A DNA stretch of 8,047 bases from Erysipelotrichaceae bacterium (GTDB lineage: Bacteria; Bacillota_I; Bacilli_A; Erysipelotrichales; Coprobacillaceae): NCBI GenBank assembly GCA_021202205.1, contig JAJQDJ010000176.1, forward strand, positions 1 through 8,047. Direction: 5' to 3'. Position numbers and translations under genes: made by a program. Shown piece after piece: positions 1 through 6,922 of the stretch. The notes below the pieces were generated by a model, which saw only the letters and a list, made by a program, of their open reading frames with translations, had not been told where the DNA came from and ran no database searches. Numbering within the stretch: the first letter of the stretch is position 1; every line of letters begins with the position of its first letter.

Positions 1-58
1 ATAAAAATTAAATTTTTTTCATCTTAATTCCACTTTCTGCTTGCAATTCGGGTTTCAT

Positions 59-86
59 TTGACAAAATAATTATTCATGATATACT
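59..86 (+). promoter_or_regulatory. Sigma-A-type promoter of the glycyl radical enzyme gene
   Basis: A perfect TTGACA (59-64) is followed after 16 bases by TATACT (81-86). The expected transcription start is about 92-94, only a base or two before the GGAGGA ribosome site at 95-100, so the 5' leader would be about 15 bases. Just upstream, 42-57 holds an imperfect dyad (TGCAATTC / GGGTTTCA) that could be an operator, but it matches no consensus I know. Bases 1-41 are AT-rich and I see no gene in them. Confidence 0.75.
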
Positions 87-107
87 GGAGTTATGGAGGA
101 TTAAACT

Positions 108-2519
108 ATGGAAAATACAGAACATTTTGGAAAATTAACAGATAGAATGAATCATTTTAGAGATCAAGTACTAGATGAAAAACCATATATAGATGCTACG
201 AGAGCATTATTAGTAACAGAATCATACAAAGAAAATCAAAATCAACCAGCAGTCATGAAAAGAGCATTAATGTTGAAAAATATCTTAGAAAAGATGCCTA
301 TTTTTATAGAAGATGATACTTTAATTGTTGGTAATCAGGCTTCATCTAATAGAGATGCTCCAATATTTCCTGAATATACAATGGAATTTGTCATGAAAGA
401 ATTGGACTTATTTGAAAAAAGAGATGGAGACATATTCTATATTACTGAAGAAACGAAAAATCAGTTAAGGTCAATTGCGCTATTTTGGGAAAATAATAAT
501 TTAAGAAGTAAGGGTGGCGCATTGCTTCCTGAAGAAGTTGATGTGTTTATGGAAACAGGTTTCTTTGGTATGGAAGGTAAATTAAATTCTGGAGATGCAC
601 ATTTAGCGGTTGATTATCAACAAGTATTAGAAGGTGGACTAAAATCTTATGAAGAAAGAACGAAAAAGTTAAAATCAGAATTAGATTTATGTATACCTGA
701 AAATATTGATAAATATCAATTTTATAAAGCGGTTTTAATTGTTATCGAAGCTGTTAAGAGTTTTGCTCATAGATTTTCTGTTTTAGCTTTGGAATTATCT
801 CAGGATGCTGATGAAGCAAGAAAAGCCGAATTATTAGAAATCAGTCGTATTTGTGATAAGGTTCCTTATGAAGGAGCTCATACATTTAAAGAGGCTATAC
901 AGTCTACATGGTTTATTCAACTCATATTACAAATAGAATCTAATGGACACTCTTTATCATATGGACGTTTTGATCAATATATTTATCCTTACTATAAACA
1001 TGATAAAGATTTAGATTTAATCAGTGATGATGAAGTATTAGAAATATTATCTAATCTTTGGATTAAAACTTTAACTATTAACAAAGTAAGAAGTCAAGCT
1101 CATACTTTCTCTAGTGCAGGTAGTCCAATGTATCAAAATGTTACAATCGGAGGACAAACACCTGATAAAAAAGGTGCAGTTAATGAATTATCTTATTTAG
1201 TATTAAAATCAGTAGCTCAAACAAGATTAACGCAACCAAATTTGACTGTAAGATATCATAAAAATATGCCAAAAGCTTTCTTAGATGAATGTATTGAAGT
1301 AATGAAATTAGGTTTTGGTATGCCAGCTTTCAATTCGGATGAAGTTATTATTCCTTCATTTATTGAAAAAGGTGTAAAAGAAGAAGATGCTTATAATTAT
1401 TCAGCTATTGGATGTGTAGAAACAGCAGTGCCTGGTAAATGGGGTTATCGTTGTACAGGTATGAGTTATATGAATTTCCCTAGAATATTATTAATTGCGA
1501 TGAATGATGGTATTGATGTGACAACAGGTAAGAGATTTGTAAAAGGTTGTGGGCATTTTACAGAAATGAAGTCTTATGATGAATTGCTGCATGCTATAGA
1601 AAAGACAATGCGTGAGTTAACACGTATGAGTGTGATTGTAGAAAATGCGATTGATTTAGCATTGGAGAGAGATGTACCAGATGTTTTATGTTCTGCTTTA
1701 ACACAGGATTGTATTGGTAGAGGAAAAACCATTAAAGAAGGTGGCGCCATCTATGATTTCATTTCAGGTTTACAAGTAGGTATTGCGAATATGGCGGATA
1801 GTTTAGCTGCCATTAAAAAACTTGTCTTTGAAGAAAAGAAAATCACAACAACACAACTTTGGGATGCATTGCAGGATGATTTTACAAGTGAAGAAAATCA
1901 AAGAATTCAACATATGTTGATTAGTGATGCACCTAAATATGGTAATGATAATGATGAAGTTGATAATTTAGTCGTCGAAGTTTATAACTATTATATTGAT
2001 GAAATGAAGAAATATCCAAATACGAGATACAATCGTGGACCAATTGGTGGTATTCGTTATGCAGGAACATCTTCTATTTCAGCTAATGTTGGACAGGGTT
2101 ATGGTACGATGGCAACACCAGATGGTCGAAAAGCCAAAACACCTTTAGCTGAAGGATGTTCTCCAGCTCATGCAATGGATAAGAATGGACCTACTGCTGT
2201 TTTCAAATCTGTTTCAAAATTACCAACACATGAAATAACAGGTGGGGTATTGCTTAATCAAAAAGTGACACCACAAATGTTATCAACTGAAGAAAATAAA
2301 GAAAAACTAGAAATGATTATTAAAACATTCTTTAATCGTTTGGATGGTTATCATGTTCAATATAATGTTGTTTCTAGAGATACTTTAATAGATGCCCAAA
2401 AACATCCAGAAAAACATCGTGATTTGATAGTTAGGGTAGCTGGTTATTCTGCTTTCTTTAATGTTTTATCTAAGGCTACACAAGATGATATTATTGGCCG
2501 AACAGAACAAACACTTTAA
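108..2519 (+). CDS. Glycyl radical enzyme, PFL2 family (YbiW/PflF-like), substrate unassigned
   Basis: This 803-residue protein has the full length of a PFL/diol-dehydratase-like glycyl radical enzyme. The large barrel domain fills roughly residues 10-650 and the glycyl radical domain the C-terminus. Visible catalytic residues are the thiyl cysteine and acid in GCVE (Cys436, Glu438) and the radical glycine in RVAGYSA (Gly779). His165 and His281-Ser282 (ESNGHS) align with pocket residues of glycerol dehydratase. The stretch after GCVE reads TAVPGKWGYRCTGMSYMN, not the GWHDAAFFN type of diol dehydratases, so the Asp used in diol dehydration is missing. That segment is what I remember from E. 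coli YbiW, reported recently as acting on 1,5-anhydroglucitol-6-phosphate; this is from memory and unverified. The enzyme needs a radical SAM activase, and none is in the window. The ATG at 108 sits 7 bases after GGAGGA. The gene appears monocistronic. Family certain, substrate not. Confidence 0.93.
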   Translation: MENTEHFGKLTDRMNHFRDQVLDEKPYIDATRALLVTESYKENQNQPAVMKRALMLKNILEKMPIFIEDDTLIVGNQASSNRDAPIFPEYTMEFVMKELDLFEKRDGDIFYITEETKNQLRSIALFWENNNLRSKGGALLPEEVDVFMETGFFGMEGKLNSGDAHLAVDYQQVLEGGLKSYEERTKKLKSELDLCIPENIDKYQFYKAVLIVIEAVKSFAHRFSVLALELSQDADEARKAELLEISRICDKVPYEGAHTFKEAIQSTWFIQLILQIESNGHSLSYGRFDQYIYPYYKHDKDLDLISDDEVLEILSNLWIKTLTINKVRSQAHTFSSAGSPMYQNVTIGGQTPDKKGAVNELSYLVLKSVAQTRLTQPNLTVRYHKNMPKAFLDECIEVMKLGFGMPAFNSDEVIIPSFIEKGVKEEDAYNYSAIGCVETAVPGKWGYRCTGMSYMNFPRILLIAMNDGIDVTTGKRFVKGCGHFTEMKSYDELLHAIEKTMRELTRMSVIVENAIDLALERDVPDVLCSALTQDCIGRGKTIKEGGAIYDFISGLQVGIANMADSLAAIKKLVFEEKKITTTQLWDALQDDFTSEENQRIQHMLISDAPKYGNDNDEVDNLVVEVYNYYIDEMKKYPNTRYNRGPIGGIRYAGTSSISANVGQGYGTMATPDGRKAKTPLAEGCSPAHAMDKNGPTAVFKSVSKLPTHEITGGVLLNQKVTPQMLSTEENKEKLEMIIKTFFNRLDGYHVQYNVVSRDTLIDAQKHPEKHRDLIVRVAGYSAFFNVLSKATQDDIIGRTEQTL

Positions 2520-2539
2520 AAGCTCATATGAGCTTTTTT
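2518..2539 (+). terminator. Intrinsic terminator of the glycyl radical enzyme gene
   Basis: AAAAGCTC and GAGCTTTT form a perfect stem around a four-base loop (ATAT), and the run of T continues to 2539. The ascending arm uses the last bases of the TAA stop codon, so transcription is cut right after the gene. The A-rich left arm could also let it work on the minus strand. Confidence 0.85.
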
Positions 2540-2587
2540 GATGCTTCGACATTTTCAATAAAAGATATATTAAAATTAGTAGAAGTG

Positions 2588-2596
2588 TGTTATAAT
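2588..2596 (+). promoter_or_regulatory. Extended -10 promoter of parAB
   Basis: A perfect TATAAT (2591-2596) is preceded by TGT, the extended -10 motif. The -35 position about 17 bases upstream (2568-2573, TATTAA) is poor, which is usual when an extended -10 is present. The predicted start is near 2603, giving a leader of about 85 bases before parA. Confidence 0.7.
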
Positions 2597-2600
2597 ACAT

Positions 2601-2643
2601 ACAATGAAACGAGAGATGAAGGGTACTTATGTGCCCTCATTGT
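2601..2643 (+). promoter_or_regulatory. Hairpin in the parA 5' leader with two competing outer stems
   Basis: GGGTAC (2621-2626) pairs with GTGCCC (2631-2636) around loop TTAT; one pair is a G-U. The right arm continues TCATTGT (2637-2643). This can pair either with the nearby ATGA (2616-2619, one bulged A) or, over all seven bases, with the distant ACAATGA (2601-2607) at the transcript's 5' end. The two outer stems are mutually exclusive. No T run follows, so it is not a terminator. It lies 45 bases before the parA start. Regulatory function is inferred, and I recognise no known riboswitch class. Confidence 0.5.
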
Positions 2644-2687
2644 GCCTAAGATAAAATAATGAAGATATATTGTGGGAGGATTAAAGA

Positions 2688-3455
2688 ATGTCTAAAGTTA
2701 TAGCTGTTACAAATCAAAAAGGTGGTGTTGGTAAAACCACAACAAGTGTGAATTTAGCGGCAGCACTTGCATATATGGGAAAAAAAGTATTATTAATTGA
2801 TATAGATCCTCAAGCAAATGCAACACAAGGTATTGGCGTTGATCGCTCAGCTTTGAAATTAACAGTCTATGATGCTATTATTGATAGTACACCTCTTAAA
2901 GATATTATTATCAAATCAAATGTTGAGAGATTAGATATAGTTCCTGCAAATATTGATTTAGCAGGTGTTGAAATAGAATTATCACAGGTCAAAACAGGAC
3001 GTGAACAAAGATTAAAATTTGTTTTAGATAATGAAAAAGATAATTATGATTATGTTATTATTGATTGTCCTCCGGCTTTAGGCTTATTGAACACGAATGC
3101 TTTAACAGCTGCTGATACAGTTTTAATACCAGTACAATGTGAATATTATGCTTTGGAAGGATTAACCCAACTATTGAATACAATCTTATTAACGCAAAAA
3201 ACATTTAATCGAAAATTGACGATTGAAGGTGTTTTACTAACAATGCTTGATACTCGTACAAATTTGGGTATTGAAGTATCCCAGGAAGTAAGAAAGTATT
3301 TTAAAGAAAAAGTTCATGATGTTGTTATACCTAGAAATATTAAATTATCAGAAGCACCTTCTGAGGGATTAAACATATTTGATTATGATAAAAATTCACA
3401 AGGAGCTATTGCTTATTCTAAATTAGCTAAGGAAGTGATGAAACGTAATGGCTAA
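2688..3455 (+). CDS. parA: Chromosome partitioning ATPase ParA/Soj
   Basis: This is a 255-residue ParA/MinD-type ATPase, close to the length of B. subtilis Soj. The deviant Walker A motif KGGVGKTT is at residues 11-18, with the signature lysine at 11 and the catalytic-type lysine at 16. Walker A' is VLLIDIDPQAN (34-44) and the Walker B region is VIIDCPP with Asp126. It has no N-terminal DNA-binding extension, which separates it from plasmid type Ia ParA. In this family ATP-bound dimers bind DNA non-specifically and interact with ParB to move origins apart; Soj also acts on DnaA. The ATG sits 7 bases after GGAGGA. It overlaps parB by 8 bases, so translation is probably coupled. A hairpin leader precedes it. 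The usual rsmG/gidB neighbour is absent upstream. Confidence 0.95.
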   Translation: MSKVIAVTNQKGGVGKTTTSVNLAAALAYMGKKVLLIDIDPQANATQGIGVDRSALKLTVYDAIIDSTPLKDIIIKSNVERLDIVPANIDLAGVEIELSQVKTGREQRLKFVLDNEKDNYDYVIIDCPPALGLLNTNALTAADTVLIPVQCEYYALEGLTQLLNTILLTQKTFNRKLTIEGVLLTMLDTRTNLGIEVSQEVRKYFKEKVHDVVIPRNIKLSEAPSEGLNIFDYDKNSQGAIAYSKLAKEVMKRNG

Positions 3456-4347
3456 AACAAAGAAAAATACAGGTTTAGGTAAAGGCTTAGATGCTATTTT
3501 TGGTGATGGAGCTACTGGTGGAGATCTTCAATCAATGTTGAACGCTATTGACAACAATGCAGAATCATTGACACAAGAACAAATTCCTGTTACTGATATT
3601 TGTCCTAATCCTTATCAGCCAAGAAAGCATTTCGATGAAGAAAAACTTGAAGAATTGGCACAATCTATAAGAGAACATGGCATATTTCAACCACTTATAT
3701 TAAAAAAATCTATTCAGGGTTATGATATTGTTGCAGGTGAAAGAAGATATCGTGCAGCTTGCATGGTTGGTTTAGAAACAGTACCAGCGATACTTGTAGA
3801 ATTCACAGATGATCAAATGTTAGAAATAGCATTATTGGAAAATATTCAAAGAGAAGATTTAAATGCTATTGAAGAAGCTCAAGCCTATCAAACAATGATG
3901 CAAAAACTTCATTTAACGCAAGAAGAACTTGCTAAACGTGTTGGTAAATCAAGAGCTCATGTGGCAAATACAGTCAGATTGCTGAAAATGCCTGAACAGC
4001 TTCAAAACTATGTTCTTGATGGAAAACTTTCAATGGGCCATATTCGACCTTTAATTACTATTGATCCTGATAAAGCATTAGACTTAGCACAAAAAGCTAT
4101 TGAGGAAAAAATGTCTGTCAGACAAGTTGAAGATAAAGTGAAAGGCATCAAGCTTCAAGAAGCCAAGGCTAATAAACCAAAACAGCCACAACCAAAAGAA
4201 TATACATATGTTGAAGGTTTATTAAGAAAGAAATATCGTACAAAAATCAAAGTTGATGATAAATCAATCACTATTAGATATACAAATACTGATGATCTTA
4301 ATCGTATTTTAGAATTAATGGGTGTTATCGAAGAAAGCAATGAATAA
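3448..4347 (+). CDS. parB: Chromosome partitioning protein ParB/Spo0J (CTP-dependent clamp)
   Basis: This is a 299-residue ParB, similar in length to Spo0J (about 282). In order: an N-terminal ParA-contact box GLGKGLDAIF (9-18) on a flexible arm; the ParB/sulfiredoxin-like CTP-binding domain with NPYQPRKHF (54-62), the C-motif GERR (97-100) and ENIQRE (131-136); a helix-turn-helix at about 157-178 (LTQEELAKRVGKSRAHVANT); a lysine/glutamine-rich linker near 230-245; and a C-terminal dimerisation domain (about 245-293). In the family, CTP-bound ParB loads at parS and slides as a clamp, recruiting SMC and stimulating ParA. Its ATG lies within the end of parA, with AGGAAG about 12 bases upstream, so coupling is likely. 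I found no full parS palindrome in the window. Confidence 0.95.
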   Translation: MAKTKKNTGLGKGLDAIFGDGATGGDLQSMLNAIDNNAESLTQEQIPVTDICPNPYQPRKHFDEEKLEELAQSIREHGIFQPLILKKSIQGYDIVAGERRYRAACMVGLETVPAILVEFTDDQMLEIALLENIQREDLNAIEEAQAYQTMMQKLHLTQEELAKRVGKSRAHVANTVRLLKMPEQLQNYVLDGKLSMGHIRPLITIDPDKALDLAQKAIEEKMSVRQVEDKVKGIKLQEAKANKPKQPQPKEYTYVEGLLRKKYRTKIKVDDKSITIRYTNTDDLNRILELMGVIEESNE

Positions 4348-4355
4348 TTGCTTTT
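4334..4355 (+). terminator. Weak intrinsic terminator at the end of parB
   Basis: AAAGCAAT (4334-4341) pairs perfectly with ATTGCTTT (4347-4354) around loop GAATA, and the parB stop codon lies in the loop and stem. The T run is short (four T then CT) and only two pairs are G-C, so readthrough is likely. It ends five bases before the next promoter. Confidence 0.5.
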
Positions 4356-4359
4356 CTAG

Positions 4360-4392
4360 TTACACAACTTTTTCACATAATCTTTTTATAAT
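4360..4392 (+). promoter_or_regulatory. Promoter P1 with 11-base-period direct repeat
   Basis: Direct repeats TTACACA (4360-4366) and TTTCACA (4371-4377) differ at one position, and their starts are 11 bases apart. They are followed 9 bases later by TATAAT (4387-4392). No -35 hexamer lies at 16-18 bases; the first repeat is 21 bases from the -10. This is the layout expected when an OmpR/PhoB-type activator replaces the -35 contact. The same design recurs at 4974 and 7005. The predicted start (about 4399) falls on the AAGGAGGA ribosome site, giving a leader of about 14 bases. Confidence 0.65.
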
Positions 4393-4412
4393 GGTATTAA
4401 GGAGGATGCCTT

Positions 4413-4946
4413 ATGAAAACTTTTAGTGATTATATGAATTATAAAACAACTAGTAGAACAAAGTTTCATTTTGTAACTATCATTAGTGAATATGAAAATT
4501 CTTTATGTTTCTTAAAAGATAAAGTATTACTACCAGATAATAACGTTATTTATTATAAAGATATTGAAAAGGTGAAATTATCATTATATAGTCGTATTTT
4601 TAATCCAACAGTATTATCAGATAAAGCTGCAAAAGTATTAATTGGAATAGTCACAAAAGGTGTTTTTATCACTCAAGGTATTCATATGGTGTATTCTTTG
4701 GATATGGATATAGTGACAAAAGAGGAAACTTATTATTTTGAAAGTTATTCATTAAATCATATTTTAGAAATATTGAATATTTTAAATAATCATATAACAA
4801 TTAATGATCCTTTATGTATTCATGATATTTTAATACATAATCAGGATTCCATGGAAAGACAAAGATATTTAGATCTTCATTTTATAGATTTGGCGAAAGG
4901 ATATCACCTAGATAATCCAAGAGGATTGGTATATTTGTCATTATAA
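4413..4946 (+). CDS. Uncharacterised 177-residue cytosolic protein, possible PH-like fold
   Basis: I do not recognise this protein. It has no signal peptide and no convincing membrane helix, only a modestly hydrophobic stretch at about residues 70-90. The first ~120 residues alternate short beta-like strands (CFLKDKVLLP, VIYYKDIEKVKLS, TYYFESYS) and then give a helix (HILEILNILNNHI). This order resembles bacterial PH-like or GRAM-like domains, where an x-IxYxDIxxV strand is common, but that is inference from pattern alone. The last ~45 residues (HNQDSMERQRYLDLHFIDLAKGY) are polar and probably helical. The ATG is 6 bases after a strong AAGGAGGA. It has its own promoter and terminator, and the promoter shares an operator with the two ABC units downstream, which links it to the same response. 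Confidence 0.85.
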   Translation: MKTFSDYMNYKTTSRTKFHFVTIISEYENSLCFLKDKVLLPDNNVIYYKDIEKVKLSLYSRIFNPTVLSDKAAKVLIGIVTKGVFITQGIHMVYSLDMDIVTKEETYYFESYSLNHILEILNILNNHITINDPLCIHDILIHNQDSMERQRYLDLHFIDLAKGYHLDNPRGLVYLSL

Positions 4947-4971
4947 AGATGATTTAATATCATCTTTTTTT
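4945..4971 (+). terminator. Intrinsic terminator after the 177-residue protein gene
   Basis: AAAGATGAT (4945-4953) pairs perfectly with ATCATCTTT (4959-4967) around loop TTAAT, with T continuing to 4971. The stem begins inside the stop codon. Its core is almost the same as that of the terminator at 6923, and promoter P2 starts three bases after it. Confidence 0.85.
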
Positions 4972-4973
4972 AG

Positions 4974-5006
4974 TTACACAAATATTCCATATGAGTTTGT
5001 TATGAT
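4974..5006 (+). promoter_or_regulatory. Promoter P2 with direct repeat, driving the ABC exporter operon
   Basis: Repeats TTACACA (4974-4980) and TTCCATA (4985-4991) start 11 bases apart, with TATGAT (5001-5006) 9 bases after the second. It shares TAGTTACACAA with P1 at the same distance from the -10 and is identical to P3 at 25 of 33 positions. No normally spaced -35 is visible. The start is expected near 5013, and the AAGGAGGG ribosome site is at 5021-5028. Confidence 0.65.
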
Positions 5007-5035
5007 AAATATAGAATCTTAAGGAGGGAAAGCAC

Positions 5036-5821
5036 ATGAAAAAGGGAAAATATGTATTTGTTGTATGTTTGTTTCTTAATATTGTTTATGGAATATATAC
5101 ATTAATTTCTAGTTCTTATTGGGCTAGTAGTATATTTGATAAATATTTGACTCTATGGGATATGGGTACGTATGCTATGTTCTTTATAATAACTATTATG
5201 TTGAGTTTCATTGGGAATGTTTTGGAGAAATATAAAGAAGTATATTACGAATTTGATAAGAACTGTATTGTTCGAGTAGGCCTAAAACAATATATAATTA
5301 AAAATGTTAAAGAAATATTTTTAAAAACATTGTTATATATGATGATATTACATTGTGTATTATTTTTGATTAATTATATAACTTGTGATAGTTCTGATTT
5401 GATAGATAATGCTAATTACTATTACTATAATACTATGGATTATCTAGTACCAAATCAAATATTCAATATGATATTGTTTATTGGTTGCTCTTGTATTGGT
5501 GGAGGATTATTTAATATATTTATGTATTCATTAAGTATTTATATCAAAAATCTTTATGTGTTTATGGTTTCACCAATCATTGTTTATTTTGTTTCAACAC
5601 TCATGGCTGAAATCATTCATACTATTTTGAATTTCATCAATATCGATGGTTTAACTGGTATATTGTCTTTAGGACAAAGCATAGCTGTTGGCACTTTGTT
5701 ACAACCTGGTACACAAGCTCAATATCGTATAGTAGGACTGATTTCATCATGGATTATATATATCTTAATAATAGTCATAAACTTTAAATATACATATAGA
5801 AAGAAACAAATAGGAGGTTAA
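5036..5821 (+). CDS. ABC-2-like transporter permease, six membrane segments
   Basis: This 261-residue integral membrane protein is very rich in I, L, F and Y. Likely membrane segments are at residues 6-25, 45-63, 97-115, 142-168, 172-191 and 233-252, a typical ABC-2 permease layout. A basic loop between segments 2 and 3 carries IVRVGLKQYI (Arg80), probably the cytosolic coupling region that meets the ATPase. The external loop at 117-140 is acidic and tyrosine-rich. Its ATG is 7 bases after AAGGAGGG. It ends 2 bases before the ATPase gene, whose ribosome site lies inside its last codons, so the two are made together. I infer export of, or immunity to, a hydrophobic or peptide substrate, by analogy with LanFEG/Bcr-type systems. 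No substrate gene is visible. Confidence 0.8.
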   Translation: MKKGKYVFVVCLFLNIVYGIYTLISSSYWASSIFDKYLTLWDMGTYAMFFIITIMLSFIGNVLEKYKEVYYEFDKNCIVRVGLKQYIIKNVKEIFLKTLLYMMILHCVLFLINYITCDSSDLIDNANYYYYNTMDYLVPNQIFNMILFIGCSCIGGGLFNIFMYSLSIYIKNLYVFMVSPIIVYFVSTLMAEIIHTILNFINIDGLTGILSLGQSIAVGTLLQPGTQAQYRIVGLISSWIIYILIIVINFKYTYRKKQIGG

Positions 5822-5823
5822 TC

Positions 5824-6420
5824 ATGATTGCATTTCAAAATATCAATAAGACGTTTAAAACAAAAACTATATTAAAAGATATATCATTCACTATTAATGA
5901 AGGTCAAATCATTAAAATCACAGGTTCTAATGGTTGCGGTAAATCAACGTTGCTTAAAATAGCTTGTGGATTAATAAAGCCTACTAGTGGTCAAATCATA
6001 TATGATAAATATCAAAATCATATTGGGGCATTATTCGAAAATCCTAGTTTTATAGAAGATGATAATATCTACAATAATCTAAAATACTTGTATAACCTCA
6101 AAAATATCTTTGATGAAAATAAGGTAGCAACCTTATGCCAACAAATGCATCTAGACTTATATGAAAAACTACCTATGAAAAAATATAGTATTGGTATGAG
6201 ACAAAAAGCTGGTTTTATCCAAGCTATCATGGAAGATCAAAAGATTATATATTTAGATGAATCAACCAGAGGGATGGATGAAAAAAGTGTTCAGCAGTTT
6301 TACCAAATGATTGCACAACTTCATAATGAAAATAAAACAATAATCATATGTACTCATGAAAAACTTGAAGGCATCACTTTTGATGAGGAGTATCAAATAG
6401 AAAATGGTATCATTTCTTAA
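5824..6420 (+). CDS. ABC transporter ATP-binding protein (short, BcrA/LanF-like)
   Basis: This 198-residue nucleotide-binding protein has all core motifs: Walker A GSNGCGKST (34-42), a Q-loop region GALFENPSF (68-76) with Glu72 where Gln is usual, signature YSIGMRQK (121-128) in place of LSGGQQR, Walker B IIYLDE with catalytic Glu146, D-loop GMDEKS (150-155) and switch histidine His178. GALFENPSF is of the type seen in bacitracin and lantibiotic exporters (BcrA/LanF: GALIExP). It lacks the ~100-residue C-terminal extension of BcrA-sized proteins. The ATG follows AGGAGG by 6 bases. The gene lies between two permease genes and overlaps the second by 17 bases. The start is firm; the substrate class is inferred. 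Confidence 0.9.
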   Translation: MIAFQNINKTFKTKTILKDISFTINEGQIIKITGSNGCGKSTLLKIACGLIKPTSGQIIYDKYQNHIGALFENPSFIEDDNIYNNLKYLYNLKNIFDENKVATLCQQMHLDLYEKLPMKKYSIGMRQKAGFIQAIMEDQKIIYLDESTRGMDEKSVQQFYQMIAQLHNENKTIIICTHEKLEGITFDEEYQIENGIIS

Positions 6421-6889
6421 AAAGCATCAATATCTTTTATTTTCATTATTATTAAGAATATATGTGATATATATGTTTGGCCAAGTTGAATCTGATTATA
6501 TAACAACAGCTTATTTGATAGATAAAGAATATCATTACTTTTATTACCTAGTTATGGGTTTAGGTTTAACAATTCTAGATATTATGTATATACTTCAAAG
6601 TTTTCTTTATATTTATAAGGTTGAGGATTTAATAGTCATAAGACTATCAAAGAATAAGTATTATATTTATATTATTGAACATATGTTTATGAGTTTTATA
6701 TTATTATTGGTGATGCAAGGATTGGTTGAGCTTATTTTCTTTCATCATATAACATTCCATATGTTTTATTATAGTATCTTGTTAATGATATCAAATATAA
6801 TTATTTTTAGATTTGATAATGATAATATCCATCATTATTTGATATTACTTTCTATAATAATTAATAAATTATTTAAGTTATTTAAATGA
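6404..6889 (+). CDS. Small membrane protein, likely second permease subunit
   Basis: This 161-residue, strongly hydrophobic protein has four or five likely membrane segments (about residues 9-25, 46-70, 88-112, 119-136 and perhaps 143-157). I know no family for it. IVIRLSKNKYYI carries Arg80, after the second segment, and resembles IVRVGLKQYI, also Arg80, in the first permease of this operon, so the two may be distant relatives forming a heterodimeric channel. It is shorter than a normal ABC-2 permease and may be reduced or truncated. The start is inside the ATPase gene (17-base overlap), with GAGGAG at 6385-6390 about 13 bases upstream, so translation is probably coupled. A strong terminator follows 33 bases later. 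Confidence 0.75.
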   Translation: MVSFLKKHQYLLFSLLLRIYVIYMFGQVESDYITTAYLIDKEYHYFYYLVMGLGLTILDIMYILQSFLYIYKVEDLIVIRLSKNKYYIYIIEHMFMSFILLLVMQGLVELIFFHHITFHMFYYSILLMISNIIIFRFDNDNIHHYLILLSIIINKLFKLFK

Positions 6890-6907
6890 TCATAAAAAGT
6901 TCATAAA
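6890..6907 (+). repeat. Perfect 7-base direct repeat, 11-base period
   Basis: TCATAAA occurs at 6890-6896 and 6901-6907, separated by four bases, the same period as the repeats in P1-P3. It lies between the last exporter gene and its terminator, where a promoter would be of no use on the + strand. It may be a decayed operator or chance in AT-rich DNA. Confidence 0.4.
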
Positions 6908-6922
6908 TATGGACAATATGTG

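Noticed and set aside
42..57. CcpA (cre) site upstream of the glycyl radical enzyme gene
   Set aside because: The dyad TGCAATTC/GGGTTTCA is two bases too long for cre and lacks the central CG arrangement; only the ends match.
4155..4340. Minus-strand open frame of 61 codons
   Set aside because: It lies wholly inside parB, which has strong domain evidence, and has no ribosome site or recognisable product.
4972..5001. LytTR-type operator (AGTT repeats about 22 bases apart) in P2
   Set aside because: AGTT pairs occur only in P2 and are not kept in P1 or P3, whereas the 11-base-period repeat is kept in all three.
5564..5575. parS half-site GTTTCAC
   Set aside because: Only one arm is present, inside a permease gene; the second arm GTGAAAC is missing.
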